Counted from the first letter of the stretch, positions 10,577 through 20,729 are shown. The stretch is DNA of 64,000 nt from Staphylococcus equorum (GCF_001747895.1 NZ_LNNB01000009.1:310001-374000); one strand, 5' to 3'. Numbers and translations are program-made. The notes: generated from the sequence alone by a model not told the origin.

Positions 10577-11191
10577 ATGAGTCGATGGAAACGAATATCA
10601 TTACTAATCATTTTCACTTTAATATTTGGCATCATTGCATTCTTTCATGAATCTAGATTAGGAAAATGGATTGATAATGAAGTATACGAATTTATTTATT
10701 CTTCTGAAAGTTTTATTACGACTACTTTCTTCTTAGGCGTAACTAAGATTGGTGAAGTATGGGCAATGGTTTGCTTGTCACTACTGTTAATTGCTTATTT
10801 AATGCTAAAACGATTAAATATTGAGGCTTTGTTTTTTGCTATCGCAATGAGTTTATCAGGGACTTTAAATCCTTTGCTAAAGAACCTCTTTGATAGAGAA
10901 CGTCCAACATTATTAAGGCTCATTGATATTTCTGGGTTTAGCTTCCCAAGTGGTCATGCTATGGGCTCCGCCACATTCTTTGGCAGTACGATGTATATCG
11001 CTAATCGAGTGCTACAAGGTAAATCCAGAGCATTTATGATAGGATTATCTGCATTATTTATCATTTTAATATCATCATCTCGCGTATACCTTGGTGTTCA
11101 CTATCCAACTGATATCATTGCTGGAATCATTGGTGGCGCGTTCTGTGTGGTACTACCAACGCTTATTTTAAGACATAAACTACAAGTTTAG
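10577..11191 (+). CDS. PAP2-family membrane phosphatase
   Basis: A 204-residue integral membrane phosphatase with about six membrane segments. All three PAP2 motifs are intact: KNLFDRERP (K102-P110), PSGH (124-127), and SR at 168-169 with H175 and D179. Enzymes of this type dephosphorylate undecaprenyl pyrophosphate or phosphatidylglycerol phosphate outside the membrane. The S. aureus gene at this position is called pgpB, but the substrate is not established by sequence. Being next to murG fits carrier-lipid recycling. A strong terminator follows at 11250-11284. Confidence 0.88.
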   Translation: MSRWKRISLLIIFTLIFGIIAFFHESRLGKWIDNEVYEFIYSSESFITTTFFLGVTKIGEVWAMVCLSLLLIAYLMLKRLNIEALFFAIAMSLSGTLNPLLKNLFDRERPTLLRLIDISGFSFPSGHAMGSATFFGSTMYIANRVLQGKSRAFMIGLSALFIILISSSRVYLGVHYPTDIIAGIIGGAFCVVLPTLILRHKLQV

Positions 11192-11249
11192 TATTGATAG
11201 TTTATCAATACTAAATCAACTAGATATATGTTGCATCTAGTTGGATAGT

Positions 11250-11284
11250 CTGCCGAAAAGTCACTGACTTTTCGGCAGTTTTTT
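11250..11284 (+). terminator. Terminator after the murG-PAP2 unit
   Basis: A 13-base perfect stem (CTGCCGAAAAGTC and its complement) with a three-base loop and six T. Two weaker hairpins precede it at 11192-11211 and 11218-11244. Confidence 0.92.
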
Positions 11285-11325
11285 ATTTATAATTTTGAAA
11301 ATATCTTGTTTGCATTTTGAATTGC

Positions 11326-11369
11326 AAAAAAACAAGCCAAACGTCAATATTAACTTAACGTTTGGCTTG
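11326..11369 (-). terminator. Second strong minus-strand terminator downstream of isrR
   Basis: A 12-base perfect stem (CAAGCCAAACGT and complement, 11333-11344 with 11358-11369) is followed on the minus strand by seven T (11326-11332). It lies about 65 bases beyond the predicted isrR end and faces no annotated minus-strand gene. It may stop isrR read-through or end a separate short RNA. Between it and isrR is another imperfect hairpin (11381-11410, GCAAC/GTTGC arms). Confidence 0.8.
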
Positions 11370-11432
11370 CCTTAATTTTGAGCAACTTGATATATAACGT
11401 ATCTTGTTGCTTTTTGTGTCAAAATTTATTAT

Positions 11433-11598
11433 AAAAACCGATTTTACAATGTAAAACCGGTTTTTATATTCACGTTGTCTCGCAACGTTAGTCTTTTACG
11501 GGCATATAAAAGGGGATATTTCTGAAAATGATCAATCCAATAAGATCGAAATTCGTGTGGGGGGGAATGTCTTATATTTGGAATTGATAATCATTTTC
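11433..11598 (-). ncRNA. isrR: Fur-regulated small RNA IsrR
   Basis: A candidate sRNA of about 166 nt on the minus strand. It is identified by location between the PAP2 gene (pgpB position) and arlR, by twin Fur boxes at its promoter, and by C-rich single-stranded motifs. These are the published features of S. aureus IsrR (174 nt), which pairs through C-rich regions with ribosome binding sites to spare iron. Here the motifs are seven C at 11559-11565, CCCC at 11512-11515 and CCC at 11500-11502. An internal stem-loop lies at 11472-11488. The 3' end is a 12-bp hairpin with a three-base loop (11436-11462) followed by U-rich sequence. The start is inferred from the promoter. Homology is by recalled features, not by alignment. 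Confidence 0.82.
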
Positions 11599-11632
11599 AA
11601 TTACATTATACAACACTGAGAATTATTGTCAA
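11585..11632 (-). promoter_or_regulatory. isrR promoter with two Fur boxes
   Basis: On the minus strand a perfect -35 TTGACA (11632-11627) and a perfect -10 TATAAT (11610-11605) are 16 bases apart. One Fur-type 7-1-7 box, TGACAATAATTCTCA (11617-11631), covers the -35 and spacer. A second, TGAAAATGATTATCA (11585-11599), covers the predicted start site. The second has one mismatch and the first two against TGATAATnATTATCA. Such bracketing should give tight repression by Fur-Fe and strong expression under iron starvation. Confidence 0.85.
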
Positions 11633-11826
11633 TTAGAATTAGAGAATTTTTATAGATTCTTATATTTATCAAGACTTAATAATCTTTAAAAGGCAATACG
11701 AGGGGATATAATACGATTTATTTGTTTTATTATATCTCGTATACAAGCAACAAATATTATACAATTATTAGTAATAACTTCCTACATTGTGTATTATCAT
11801 TTAAAATATAATTTGAGGTGCAACTT

Positions 11827-12489
11827 ATGACAAAAATATTAATAGTAGAAGATGAACAAAATCTCGCTCGCTTTATAGAACTTGAACTTGAACACGAAAA
11901 TTACACTGTAGATATAGAATACGATGGACGTCCTGGTTTAGAAAAAGCATTATCAAATAACTATGATCTTATACTTTTGGATTTGATGCTACCAAATATC
12001 AATGGCTTAGAAATCTGCCGTCAAATTCGTCAAAAGCAAACAACGCCAATTATTATTATTACTGCTAAAAGTGATACCTATGATAAAGTCGCAGGTTTAG
12101 ATTATGGCGCTGATGATTATATTGTTAAACCATTTGATATAGAAGAATTACTAGCTAGAATACGTGCTATGCTACGTAGACAGCCACAAAAGAACGTCAT
12201 TGATATCAAGGGTATCATTATAGACAAAGATGCTTTTAAGGTCACTGTAGAGGGCGAATCCTTAGATTTAACAAAAACAGAATATGACTTATTATATTTA
12301 CTTGCTGTTAATAAAAATCATGTTTTGCAGAGAGAACAAATTATCACTGATGTTTGGGGATATGATACCGAGGTTGAAACAAATGTTGTTGATGTTTATA
12401 TTCGTTATTTAAGAAACAAACTCAAACCATACGGTAAAGATAAATACATCGAAACTGTTCGTGGCGTTGGCTATGTGGTTAGACAATGA
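11827..12489 (+). CDS. arlR: Response regulator ArlR
   Basis: A 220-residue OmpR-type response regulator, partner of ArlS. The receiver domain (1-120) has the phosphorylated D52 in [13 protein letters not shown] and the conserved K in IVKPFD. The winged-helix DNA-binding domain follows, with [15 protein letters not shown] and [14 protein letters not shown]. In S. aureus ArlRS controls adhesion, autolysis, capsule and virulence through MgrA. ATG 11827 is chosen over an upstream in-frame codon at 11818 because GAGGTG is directly upstream and it matches the S. aureus N-terminus. It overlaps arlS by four bases. Confidence 0.96.
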   Translation: MTKILIVEDEQNLARFIELELEHENYTVDIEYDGRPGLEKALSNNYDLILLDLMLPNINGLEICRQIRQKQTTPIIIITAKSDTYDKVAGLDYGADDYIVKPFDIEELLARIRAMLRRQPQKNVIDIKGIIIDKDAFKVTVEGESLDLTKTEYDLLYLLAVNKNHVLQREQIITDVWGYDTEVETNVVDVYIRYLRNKLKPYGKDKYIETVRGVGYVVRQ

Positions 12490-13841
12490 AGCAAAGAAAA
12501 TTAAAAACAAAATGGATGATGATAACAACAACAATAACGTTTTCAACAATATTTATTTTTAGCTTGATTATTATATTCTTCTTAAGCAATAGTTTACGTC
12601 ACAATGAATTTACTGAGGCAGAACGAAGTTCATCAGATATTGTAAACCTTTTTGAAACTAAGCATATGAAAGATATCACACCCTTAGATTTAAATGCTTC
12701 TTTAGGCAACTTTCAAAAGGTAATACTTTATAGTGACAATGGTAACAAATTAATGGAGACTTCAAATGATAATACGATCAATTACACACCAAATTTTGCG
12801 ACTAAAGATGCGAATCAAGCTTCAATTAAAAATCATCATAATACGGAATACCTGACTATAACGCAACACATCGATTCTCAAAGTTTCAAAGGGTATAGTG
12901 TGATCGTCCATTCATTAGAAAGCTATAATACACTGGTAAATTCTTTATATTTTATTGCGCTTATTTTCGGCATCATTGCAACGTTTATCACTGCGATTAT
13001 AAGTTACTTTTTCTCATCACAAATTACAAAGCCATTAATTTTGATGTCTAACAAAATGCAACAAATACGTAGAGATGGTTTCCAAGAAAAAGTAGAGTTA
13101 ACTACAAACTATGAAGAAACGGATAATTTAATCGTTACTTTTAACGAAATGATGTTCCAATTAGAAGAATCTTTTAATCAACAAAGACAATTCGTGGAAG
13201 ACGCTTCTCACGAATTACGTACGCCATTACAAATTATCCAAGGACACTTAAATTTAATTCAACGTTGGGGAAAAAAAGATGCAGCAATACTAGAAGAATC
13301 TTTAGACATTTCCTTAGAAGAAATGATGAGAATTACAAAATTAGTAGAAGAGCTTCTCTTACTCACTAAAGATAATAATAATAGTCGAGATGGAGATATC
13401 GAAAATGTAGACATTAATCAGGAAATTACTTCTCGTATAAAATCTTTAAAACAATTACATCAGGACTATAAATTTGAATTTGAAGCTTATCCTAAACCAC
13501 TTAATATTAAAATAAATCGTTACCAATTAGAACAAATATTAATTATCTTCATTGATAACGCTATGAAATATGATCAACATAACAAACATATTCATATTCA
13601 AACCAATCTTAGAAACAAACAAATTTCTATTGAGATAACAGACCACGGTGTTGGTATTCCTAAAGAAGATATTGAATTTATTTTTGACCGTTTCTATAGA
13701 GTCGATAAATCACGTTCACGTAAATTAGGTGGCAATGGTCTCGGTCTATCTATTGCTAAAAAAATAATTGAATTGAATCATGGCACTATACAAGTTGAAA
13801 GTGAAACAGGTAAATATACTACTTTTAAAATCACTTTTTAA
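12486..13841 (+). CDS. arlS: Sensor histidine kinase ArlS
   Basis: A 451-residue membrane kinase. Membrane segments lie at about 11-34 and 155-176, enclosing an extracellular loop of some 120 residues. A HAMP linker follows. The phosphorylated H242 sits in [12 protein letters not shown]. The N, G1 and G2 boxes of the ATPase domain are seen in [20 protein letters not shown] and [16 protein letters not shown] overlaps the arlR stop (ATGA), so translation is coupled. A terminator at 13916-13948 closes the pair. Confidence 0.96.
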   Translation: MKQRKLKTKWMMITTTITFSTIFIFSLIIIFFLSNSLRHNEFTEAERSSSDIVNLFETKHMKDITPLDLNASLGNFQKVILYSDNGNKLMETSNDNTINYTPNFATKDANQASIKNHHNTEYLTITQHIDSQSFKGYSVIVHSLESYNTLVNSLYFIALIFGIIATFITAIISYFFSSQITKPLILMSNKMQQIRRDGFQEKVELTTNYEETDNLIVTFNEMMFQLEESFNQQRQFVEDASHELRTPLQIIQGHLNLIQRWGKKDAAILEESLDISLEEMMRITKLVEELLLLTKDNNNSRDGDIENVDINQEITSRIKSLKQLHQDYKFEFEAYPKPLNIKINRYQLEQILIIFIDNAMKYDQHNKHIHIQTNLRNKQISIEITDHGVGIPKEDIEFIFDRFYRVDKSRSRKLGGNGLGLSIAKKIIELNHGTIQVESETGKYTTFKITF

Positions 13842-13915
13842 CACGTTAAATCTAGCATTAAAAAAGTTTTAATTTAGCAAAACATACGTTACATTATTAT
13901 ATATATTACAAAAGT

Positions 13916-13948
13916 AACAGAATCTATTTAATTTAGGTTCTGTTTTTT
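13916..13948 (+). terminator. Terminator after arlRS
   Basis: Arms AACAGAATCT and AGGTTCTGTT (one mismatch) with a 10-11 base loop and six T. Confidence 0.8.
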
Positions 13949-14003
13949 CATATAACTAGGCTATTGGTACTTTAATTTACGCCTGTTTAATGCTATTATT
14001 GAT

Positions 14004-14018
14004 TTGTAAGCGTTTCAA
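14004..14018 (+). promoter_or_regulatory. Putative cre (CcpA) site upstream of odhA
   Basis: TTGTAAGCGTTTCAA matches the cre consensus WTGNAANCGNWWNCA at all but one fixed position and lies 22 bases before the odhA ATG. Carbon catabolite control of this TCA-cycle enzyme is known in Bacillales, so the site is plausible. It is called by eye. Confidence 0.5.
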
Positions 14019-14039
14019 CTATTTTGTGGAGGGTGTAAT

Positions 14040-16841
14040 ATGAGCAACGAAAGACAGGTTTCCGAGGCACCTGTAAATTTCGGGGCAAATCTTGGATATG
14101 TTTTAGATTTATATGACGTATATCTAAATGATCCGACTTCAGTCCCTGAAGATTTGCAAGTCCTATTTAGTACAATCAAAAACGGTGAAGCTAACATCGT
14201 AACAAATACTGAAGGTCAAAGTAATGTGACTAAAGGTGATAGCACAATCAAACGTGTTATGCGCTTAATAGATAATATCCGCCAATATGGGCATTTATTA
14301 GCAGATATTTATCCAGTCAATAGACCTGTAAGAGAAAATGTTCCAAAGTTAAACTTTGAAGATTTCAATTTAGACAAAGAAACACTTGAATCTATTTCTG
14401 CAGGTATCGTATCAGAGCATTTCAAAGATATTTATGACAATGCTTATGAAGCTATTGTACGTATGGAAAAACGTTACAAAGGACCAATCGCCTTTGAGTA
14501 CACGCATATCAACAACAATAGAGAACGTGTATGGTTAAAACGCAGAATTGAAACACCGTACAAAGCAACTTTAAATGACAATCAAAAAATCGAACTTTTT
14601 AAAAATTTAGCCCACGTTGAAGGTTTTGAAAAATATCTACACAAAAACTTTGTAGGCGCAAAACGCTTTTCAATTGAAGGTGTAGATACATTAGTCCCAA
14701 TGTTACAGCAAACTTTAAAACTTGCGAGTGACGAAGGTATTCAAAACATTCAAATTGGTATGGCCCACCGTGGGAGATTAAACGTACTCACACATGTTTT
14801 AGAAAAGCCATATGAAATGATGATTTCTGAATTTATGCACACAGATCCAATGAAGTTTTTACCAGAAGACGGAAGCTTAAAATTAACTTCTGGTTGGTCT
14901 GGCGATGTTAAATATCACCTTGGTGGCGTGAAAACGACGCGTTCATATGGTAGTGAACAACGTATTTCATTAGCTAATAACCCAAGTCATTTAGAAATCG
15001 TAGCACCTGTGGTTTTAGGTAAAACACGTGCAACACAAGACAATACAGATCAACCTGGTGCAGTAACAACTGAATTCGAAAAATCTATGCCAATATTAAT
15101 TCATGGTGACGCAGCTTATCCTGGCCAAGGTATTAATTTTGAAGCAATGAACTTAGGTAGCCTTGATGGTTATTCTACTGGTGGTACTCTGCACGTTATT
15201 ACAAATAACCGTATCGGCTTTACAACAGAACCTGAAGAAGGTCGTTCTACAACATATTCTTCAGATGTTGCTAAAGGATATGATGTGCCAATTATGCATG
15301 TTAATGCAGACAACGTTGAAGCAACAATTGAAGCAATTGAAATTGCTATGGCTTTCAGAAAAGAATTCCATAAAGATGTTGTTATTGACTTAGTTGGTTA
15401 CCGTCGATATGGTCATAACGAAATGGATGAACCATCAATCACAAATCCACTACAATATCATGAAATACGTAAACATGACTCCGTTGAACTTTTATACGGA
15501 AGACAGCTCGTAGATGAGCATATTATTACAGAAGATCAAATGAATAATATTATGGATGAAGTACAAAAATCATTACGAGCAGCTCATGACAAAATTGATA
15601 AAAATGATAAAATGGATAATCCAAATATGCAAAAACCAGATGACTTGGCAGAACCAATTCAAAGCCAAGATACTGAATTGAGTTTTGAACATCTTAAAGA
15701 AATTAATGATGCGATGCTTACGTATCCTTCAAATTTCAATGTATTGAAGAAACTTAATAAAGTATTAGACAAACGTAGAGAGCCATTTGAAAAAGAAGAT
15801 GGATTAGTTGACTGGGCTCAAGCAGAACAATTAGCTTTTGCGACAATTACTCAAAATGGCAATCCAATACGCTTAACAGGGCAAGATAGCGAACGTGGTA
15901 CTTTCAGTCACCGCCATGCAGTCTTACATGACCCAGAGACTGGCGAGAAGTACACACCGTTACATCATGTACCTGATCAAAAAGCGACGTTTGAAGTACG
16001 TAACTCACCATTATCAGAAGCTGCAGTAGTTGGCTTTGAATATGGTTATAACGTTCAAAATAAATCATGTATGACAATTTGGGAAGCACAATATGGTGAT
16101 TTTTCAAATATGTCTCAAATGATTTTTGATAACTTCTTATTTAGTTCAAGAGCTAAATGGGGTGAACGTGCTGCTTTAACATTATTGTTACCTCATTCAT
16201 TTGAAGGACAAGGACCAGAACATTCATCTGCACGTTTAGAAAGATTCTTGCAACTTGCAGGAGAAAATAATGCGACAATCGTTAATTTATCTAGTTCAAG
16301 TAACTATTTCCATTTATTACGCGCACAAGCTGCTACATTAGGTACTGAATCTATGAGACCTTTAGTAGTAATGTCACCGAAAAGCTTATTACGTAATAAA
16401 ACAGTAGCAGATCCTATTAGTAAATTTACTACGGGCAAATTTGAAGCGATTTTACCAGAAGAACATCAAAAAGACACTGTAAGAAAAGTTATTTTAGCTT
16501 CAGGAAAAATGTTTATTGATTTAAAAGAATATTTGGCTAAAAATCCAAATGATTCTATATTAATTGTTGCAGTAGAGAGACTTTACCCATTCCCTGTAAC
16601 AGAAATCGAAGCATTGTTAAATGAATTGCCGAATTTAGAAAACGTAGCTTGGGTACAAGAAGAACCTAAGAACCAAGGTGCATGGTCATTTGTTTATCCA
16701 TATCTAAAAGAATTAACTACAGATAAATACGATTTAAGTTATCATGGTCGTATACAACGTTCGGCACCGGCTGAAGGTGATGGTGAAATCCACAAACTCG
16801 TTCAAAATATGATACTCGAACAAAGTACAAAAATTAACTAG
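14040..16841 (+). CDS. odhA: 2-oxoglutarate dehydrogenase E1 component
   Basis: A 933-residue thiamine-diphosphate enzyme that decarboxylates 2-oxoglutarate and hands the succinyl group to the lipoyl domain of OdhB. Family blocks include [16 protein letters not shown] at about residue 240, the substrate region [28 protein letters not shown] and the TPP-binding stretch around TNNRIGFTT. The C-terminal transketolase-like half has [30 protein letters not shown] precedes ATG. It is 13 bases upstream of odhB. The E3 partner (dihydrolipoyl dehydrogenase) is not encoded in this window. Confidence 0.97.
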   Translation: MSNERQVSEAPVNFGANLGYVLDLYDVYLNDPTSVPEDLQVLFSTIKNGEANIVTNTEGQSNVTKGDSTIKRVMRLIDNIRQYGHLLADIYPVNRPVRENVPKLNFEDFNLDKETLESISAGIVSEHFKDIYDNAYEAIVRMEKRYKGPIAFEYTHINNNRERVWLKRRIETPYKATLNDNQKIELFKNLAHVEGFEKYLHKNFVGAKRFSIEGVDTLVPMLQQTLKLASDEGIQNIQIGMAHRGRLNVLTHVLEKPYEMMISEFMHTDPMKFLPEDGSLKLTSGWSGDVKYHLGGVKTTRSYGSEQRISLANNPSHLEIVAPVVLGKTRATQDNTDQPGAVTTEFEKSMPILIHGDAAYPGQGINFEAMNLGSLDGYSTGGTLHVITNNRIGFTTEPEEGRSTTYSSDVAKGYDVPIMHVNADNVEATIEAIEIAMAFRKEFHKDVVIDLVGYRRYGHNEMDEPSITNPLQYHEIRKHDSVELLYGRQLVDEHIITEDQMNNIMDEVQKSLRAAHDKIDKNDKMDNPNMQKPDDLAEPIQSQDTELSFEHLKEINDAMLTYPSNFNVLKKLNKVLDKRREPFEKEDGLVDWAQAEQLAFATITQNGNPIRLTGQDSERGTFSHRHAVLHDPETGEKYTPLHHVPDQKATFEVRNSPLSEAAVVGFEYGYNVQNKSCMTIWEAQYGDFSNMSQMIFDNFLFSSRAKWGERAALTLLLPHSFEGQGPEHSSARLERFLQLAGENNATIVNLSSSSNYFHLLRAQAATLGTESMRPLVVMSPKSLLRNKTVADPISKFTTGKFEAILPEEHQKDTVRKVILASGKMFIDLKEYLAKNPNDSILIVAVERLYPFPVTEIEALLNELPNLENVAWVQEEPKNQGAWSFVYPYLKELTTDKYDLSYHGRIQRSAPAEGDGEIHKLVQNMILEQSTKIN

Positions 16842-16854
16842 GGGGAAGTCAAGC

Positions 16855-18120
16855 ATGCCAGAGGTAAAAGTTCCAGAATTAGCAGAATCCATAACAGAAG
16901 GTACCATTGCAGAATGGTTAAAACAAGTAGGCGATAACGTAGATAAAGGTGAAGCTATCGTTGAACTAGAAACAGATAAAGTAAACGTTGAAGTTGTTTC
17001 AGAAGAAGCAGGCGTTCTTCAAGAATTACTTGCAAACGAAGGCGATACAGTTGAAGTAGGTCAATCTATCGCTGTTGTTGGAGAAGGTAGCGGAAACAAC
17101 GCTTCTGAAGCACCAGCTAAACAAGATGACACTAAAGACGATTCATCATCAGAAAAAGCTCAACCACAACAATCTGAAACGCAAAATGATAAATCAGAAG
17201 AAAAAGATCAAGACAACGGACAACGTGTTAATGCAACACCATCAGCTCGTAAATATGCTCGTGAAAAAGGTATCGACTTATCTGAAGTAGCAGCACAGTC
17301 AAATGATGTTGTAAGAAAAGAACATGTTGATCAAAGTCAAAATCAAGCTAGCTCAAAACAATCAGCTCCAGCCGCTAAAGAAGAAGCGAAAAAACCGGCA
17401 CAACAAAATCCATCAAAACCAGTAGTGAGAGAAAAAATGTCTCGTCGTAAGAAAACAGCTGCTAAAAAATTATTAGAAGTTTCTAATAACACAGCTATGT
17501 TAACTACATTTAACGAAATCGATATGACGAACGTAATGAATTTACGTAAACGTAAAAAAGAACAATTCATTAAAGATCATGATGGTACTAAACTCGGCTT
17601 CATGTCATTCTTTACAAAAGCAGCTGTTGCAGCGCTGAAAAAATTCCCAGGTGTGAATGCTGAGATTGACGGCGACGATATGATTACTAAACAATTCTAT
17701 GATATCGGTGTTGCAGTATCTACTGACGACGGTTTACTTGTTCCATTCGTAAGAGATTGTGACAAGAAAAACTTTGCTGAAATCGAAGAAGAAATTGGCA
17801 ATTTAGCTAAAAAAGCACGCGATAAAAAACTCGGCCTAGACGATATGGTAAATGGTTCATTCACAATTACTAATGGTGGTATCTTTGGTTCAATGATGTC
17901 TACACCAATCATCAATGGTAGCCAAGCTGCTATTCTAGGTATGCACTCAATTATTACACGTCCAATTGCTGTCGATGCAGATACAATCGAAAACCGTCCA
18001 ATGATGTACATTGCATTAAGCTATGATCACAGAATCATTGATGGTAAAGAAGCAGTAGGATTCTTAAAAATGATTAAAGATTTAATTGAAAATCCAGAAG
18101 ATTTACTATTAGAATCTTAA
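16855..18120 (+). CDS. odhB: 2-oxoglutarate dehydrogenase E2, dihydrolipoyl succinyltransferase
   Basis: A 421-residue E2 core of the complex. The lipoyl domain (1-77) carries lipoyl-lysine K42 in [12 protein letters not shown] flexible Ser/Glu/Gln-rich linker follows. The E1/E3-binding domain is at about 124-160 ([20 protein letters not shown]). After a second linker rich in Ala/Lys/Pro comes the catalytic domain from about 195, ending with H392 and D396 in SYDHRIIDG. It is cotranscribed with odhA and ends in a terminator at 18150-18182. Confidence 0.97.
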   Translation: MPEVKVPELAESITEGTIAEWLKQVGDNVDKGEAIVELETDKVNVEVVSEEAGVLQELLANEGDTVEVGQSIAVVGEGSGNNASEAPAKQDDTKDDSSSEKAQPQQSETQNDKSEEKDQDNGQRVNATPSARKYAREKGIDLSEVAAQSNDVVRKEHVDQSQNQASSKQSAPAAKEEAKKPAQQNPSKPVVREKMSRRKKTAAKKLLEVSNNTAMLTTFNEIDMTNVMNLRKRKKEQFIKDHDGTKLGFMSFFTKAAVAALKKFPGVNAEIDGDDMITKQFYDIGVAVSTDDGLLVPFVRDCDKKNFAEIEEEIGNLAKKARDKKLGLDDMVNGSFTITNGGIFGSMMSTPIINGSQAAILGMHSIITRPIAVDADTIENRPMMYIALSYDHRIIDGKEAVGFLKMIKDLIENPEDLLLES

Positions 18121-18149
18121 TCCACAACACAAAATAGTTTATTAATCCC

Positions 18150-18182
18150 AATACAACGGCGCTAAGCGTCGTTGTATTTTTT
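18150..18182 (+). terminator. Terminator after odhAB
   Basis: Nine-base outer arms AATACAACG/CGTTGTATT enclose a short inner stem and are followed by T residues. Confidence 0.85.
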
Positions 18183-18220
18183 GTTTTTAAAATTTTAATT
18201 ACTCTAAAATCCAAATAAGA

Positions 18221-18260
18221 GGCGTGAACATGAAATCAAAATTCGACTTCGTATTCACGC
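18221..18260. repeat. Hairpin of a recurrent terminator-like family
   Basis: Perfect eight-base arms GGCGTGAA/TTCACGCC enclose a partly paired core with GAAATC and GACTTC-like halves. The core resembles the hairpin behind telA at 35882-35941. It lies at the end of a start-less minus-strand reading frame. No clear T-run follows on either strand. Confidence 0.5.
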
Positions 18261-18440
18261 CCCCAAAACTAATCCAAAAACAAATGCGATGATTAATAAT
18301 ATCAAGCCACACGTTAAACAAATATAACCGGAAACCTTTGAGCGTTGTCTTAGAAGAAAAATACTAAAACTAATTATGGCGACGCTTAAAATCAACAATG
18401 CTATTAAGTTTAACCATGAATTTAATAAAAACAGATAGAA
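18255..18440 (-). pseudogene. Possible remnant of a small two-helix membrane protein
   Basis: A minus-strand frame of 61 codons opens right after a TAA and ends with TGA at 18257-18255. It encodes two strongly hydrophobic helices (LIALLILSVAIISFSIFLL and CGLILLIIAFVFGLVLG) separated by a basic loop with RQRSK. No ATG, GTG or TTG with a ribosome binding site opens the frame; an ATG exists only in a neighbouring frame. This looks like a small membrane gene that lost its start or picked up a frameshift. It could also be chance in AT-rich DNA. The rest of 18261-18669 holds nothing else I can support. Confidence 0.3.
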
Positions 18441-18669
18441 TTAAAAAACCTGAGTTATGTCTTTGACTATGCTTAACAGATACATGGAGTTTTAAAAAAT
18501 ATGCTCATTTAAGAGGACATATACAACAACAATAACTAAAAAGGTATATTTGATCACAAAATAAGACATTAACTCAAAATCGTACTTAAATTACAATGTG
18601 AGCGATCAGCATACAGTTACTTATATTTTTATTACAACTCTGAAAAAGTTAAATATTTCTGCAAAGAAA

Positions 18670-19218
18670 TTAATAATGCACAATCATATTAAATCGAACT
18701 GATGAAATATTTTCATTTGAGTAAAAATGGAAGATATTGGCGTTAAATTGGATAGATTCATCTTTATGAACCGTATAGTTATCTCCATCCAATTTAAGCG
18801 TTAGTGTACCTTCATAAACCGTTATGTACTCTATAGATCCAGAACCATGTGGCGAATCTTTCATAAGACCTTCAGGCTCTATAATAACCATATGACTCTC
18901 AAACTTTTTCTCAATATCAAACTTAAAAAATGGATATACTTTATATTTATTGTCTTCTGAAGTTAATGGTTTCAATTCATTCGCAGATATCTTTCTAATA
19001 TTTTCAATATTTTCTTGTGTAAGTTCAGAGAATGAAACTTTTAAACCGTTAGCAATTTTCCATAATGTTGTAATCGATGGAATAGATTCTTTACGTTCAA
19101 TTTGCCCAAGCATCGTTTTACTTACTTCAGTCAAAGTGGATAAATGTTCTAGTGAATAACCATTTTGTTTTCTATATAACTTAAGATTTTCAGCAATAAT
19201 ATCATTAATTTCTTTCAT
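18670..19218 (-). CDS. XRE family regulator with C-terminal cupin domain
   Basis: A 182-residue transcription factor. The N-terminal helix-turn-helix spans about residues 5-60 (LSTLTEVSKTMLGQIERKES). The C-terminal cupin is at about 110-182, with PHGSGSIEYITVYEGTL. Proteins of this design sense a small molecule and repress a neighbouring transporter or amino-acid/sugar gene. I choose the ATG at 19218 because GGCGGA lies eight bases upstream; an in-frame ATG at 19263 has no binding site. A matching twin-palindrome operator is 59 bases upstream. The divergent gene it faces appears decayed. Confidence 0.85.
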   Translation of the reverse strand: MKEINDIIAENLKLYRKQNGYSLEHLSTLTEVSKTMLGQIERKESIPSITTLWKIANGLKVSFSELTQENIENIRKISANELKPLTSEDNKYKVYPFFKFDIEKKFESHMVIIEPEGLMKDSPHGSGSIEYITVYEGTLTLKLDGDNYTVHKDESIQFNANIFHFYSNENISSVRFNMIVHY

Positions 19219-19276
19219 AGATTTTTCCGCCTTTATTTTATAATCTAACGCAGGAAAATTCATTCCAAGTCTTAAA

Positions 19277-19308
19277 ACGTTATAACGTCATTATACACGT
19301 TATAACGT
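19277..19308. promoter_or_regulatory. Twin palindromic operator
   Basis: Two identical perfect palindromes ACGTTATAACGT (19277-19288 and 19297-19308) start exactly 20 bases apart, about two helical turns, so two dimers would bind on one face. The whole block is itself nearly symmetric, flanked by AAA and TTT. It lies between the XRE gene and a strong plus-strand ribosome binding site, so it is most likely the autoregulatory operator of the XRE/cupin protein. Confidence 0.75.
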
Positions 19309-19311
19309 TTT

Positions 19312-19525
19312 ATGCGAGAGGGGAGGTGGTAATGAAACTGTTGTAAAAGCTATAAACCTTGTAGCATCAGTGTCCTTACCACTATTTACTAATTTAAACA
19401 TTCTGGATTTTAAACACGTAAAACAGCAGATTTCATGTTTAAAATCTATACTAGTTACCATATTTCTATTTGTTCTAATGACTACAGTTCATTATTCTAT
19501 TTCAATAACAAGCTTATTATATTAG
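19312..19525 (+). pseudogene. Decayed gene divergent from the XRE/cupin regulator
   Basis: A very strong binding site GGGGAGG (19320-19326) precedes ATG at 19332, but that frame stops after four codons (ATGAAACTGTTGTAA). A second ATG at 19312 reads six codons and ends in TAATG. The +1 frame is open from before 19331 to the stop at 19523-19525. It would encode about 65 residues with a hydrophobic stretch (SILVTIFLFVLMTTVHYSI). This pattern fits a membrane-protein gene broken by a frameshift and deletion. The family is not recognisable. Bases 19526-19658 hold nothing else I can support. Confidence 0.4.
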
Positions 19526-19658
19526 ATTTTCGACCATTCAAATAATGATTACTAACCGTTGAATATTGCTTGAGCATAAACATAATTTTTGTATCTTTAA
19601 AAGAATAGCCGCATTTATTATCATATTAAGTACTTTTTTCATGATCGGTCTTTCCATT

Positions 19659-19714
19659 AAAAAATGCCATTACTTTAGACTCACTAGCTGAGACAATTCT
19701 AAAGTAATGGCATT
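19659..19714 (-). terminator. Terminator of the AraC-family gene
   Basis: A perfect 17-base stem (AATGCCATTACTTTAGA and complement) with an 18-base loop is followed on the minus strand by six T. It sits 19 bases after the regulator stop. Confidence 0.9.
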
Positions 19715-19733
19715 TCTCTACTCTATAAACAGT

Positions 19734-20609
19734 TTAATTTTTGGCGTGTTTTTGATAATAATCACGTGGACTGCACCCATAAGACGTTTTAAATTTTCGA
19801 TAAAAGTTAGAATAATCGCTAAAACCGCATTGATTGGCAACTTGTTGTGGACTTTCTCCATTTTTCAACATACGTTGCGCATTTTGCAATCGTTTCTGTA
19901 ATAAATAACGATATGGTGGATAGCCTACAAGGCGAGTGAAGTGCTGAGTAATTTTATAGCGACTAACATAGAATTTCTTTTCGAGATCTTCTAATGAAAT
20001 AGGATCTGCGTAGTGTAACTCCATATAATCTAATACTTGTCTTACTAACTCAGATTCCGGGTCATCTATCACTGATACTTGTTCATTAGCAATTGACACT
20101 CTATTTAAAAGTATAAAAAATTGAGTGAGCAATGCTTCTTCTGCTAATTTCTTCCCAAATTTCTGACTATTTTGTTCATTAATTAAACCCTGAAGTAAAT
20201 AATATAGTTCTCTTTTTTGTGATTCTGACAATTGCAGTAAATTTTTAAAGTTTGGTGATTTTGTGTCGAAGCATGCACTTAAATCATATGTATCTGTAGA
20301 CAAAGATTCTAATAAATGTTCATCAAATCTTAATCCAATACGTTCGGCATGCCCATCCATTTGTTCATTTAACTGATGAAATTCATATGGTGTAATGAGT
20401 AATAAAGAACCTACGTCTAGCTGATATTTTCTACCTTCAATGGTATATAGCATATTGCCAGACAGTGAGAAGAATATTTCATAATGGTCATGATAATGTA
20501 ATTCATTGCCAAAGTGACCATCACTTATCCTGTGCCATGCTGCATACTCTCCATCAAAAGGTAACGAAATAGAATCAAATTTAAACTTAATATCCCCGTT
20601 GCCTTTCAT
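19734..20609 (-). CDS. AraC family transcriptional regulator of the sugar cluster
   Basis: A 291-residue regulator. The N-terminal half is a cupin-like sensing domain (HYHDHYEIFFSLSG at about 37-50, YEFHQL). The C-terminal two helix-turn-helix motifs span about 190-288 (LEDLEKKFYVSRYKITQHF, then PQQVANQCGFSDYSNFYRKF). It is transcribed away from the four-gene sugar-enzyme cluster starting at 20730, with a 120-base shared promoter region. By the usual AraC arrangement it is probably the activator of that cluster in response to its sugar (inference). SD AGGAGG lies just upstream of the ATG. Confidence 0.87.
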   Translation of the reverse strand: MKGNGDIKFKFDSISLPFDGEYAAWHRISDGHFGNELHYHDHYEIFFSLSGNMLYTIEGRKYQLDVGSLLLITPYEFHQLNEQMDGHAERIGLRFDEHLLESLSTDTYDLSACFDTKSPNFKNLLQLSESQKRELYYLLQGLINEQNSQKFGKKLAEEALLTQFFILLNRVSIANEQVSVIDDPESELVRQVLDYMELHYADPISLEDLEKKFYVSRYKITQHFTRLVGYPPYRYLLQKRLQNAQRMLKNGESPQQVANQCGFSDYSNFYRKFKTSYGCSPRDYYQKHAKN

Positions 20610-20729
20610 TCAAATACCTCCTGCTCAAAAAACAATCTTTTTCCCTTTATTTACAATGTTGTTAATTTTCACTCAATATATAATTAAATTATAACACTAA
20701 AGCAATATTATATTGAAAGGATGATTTAT

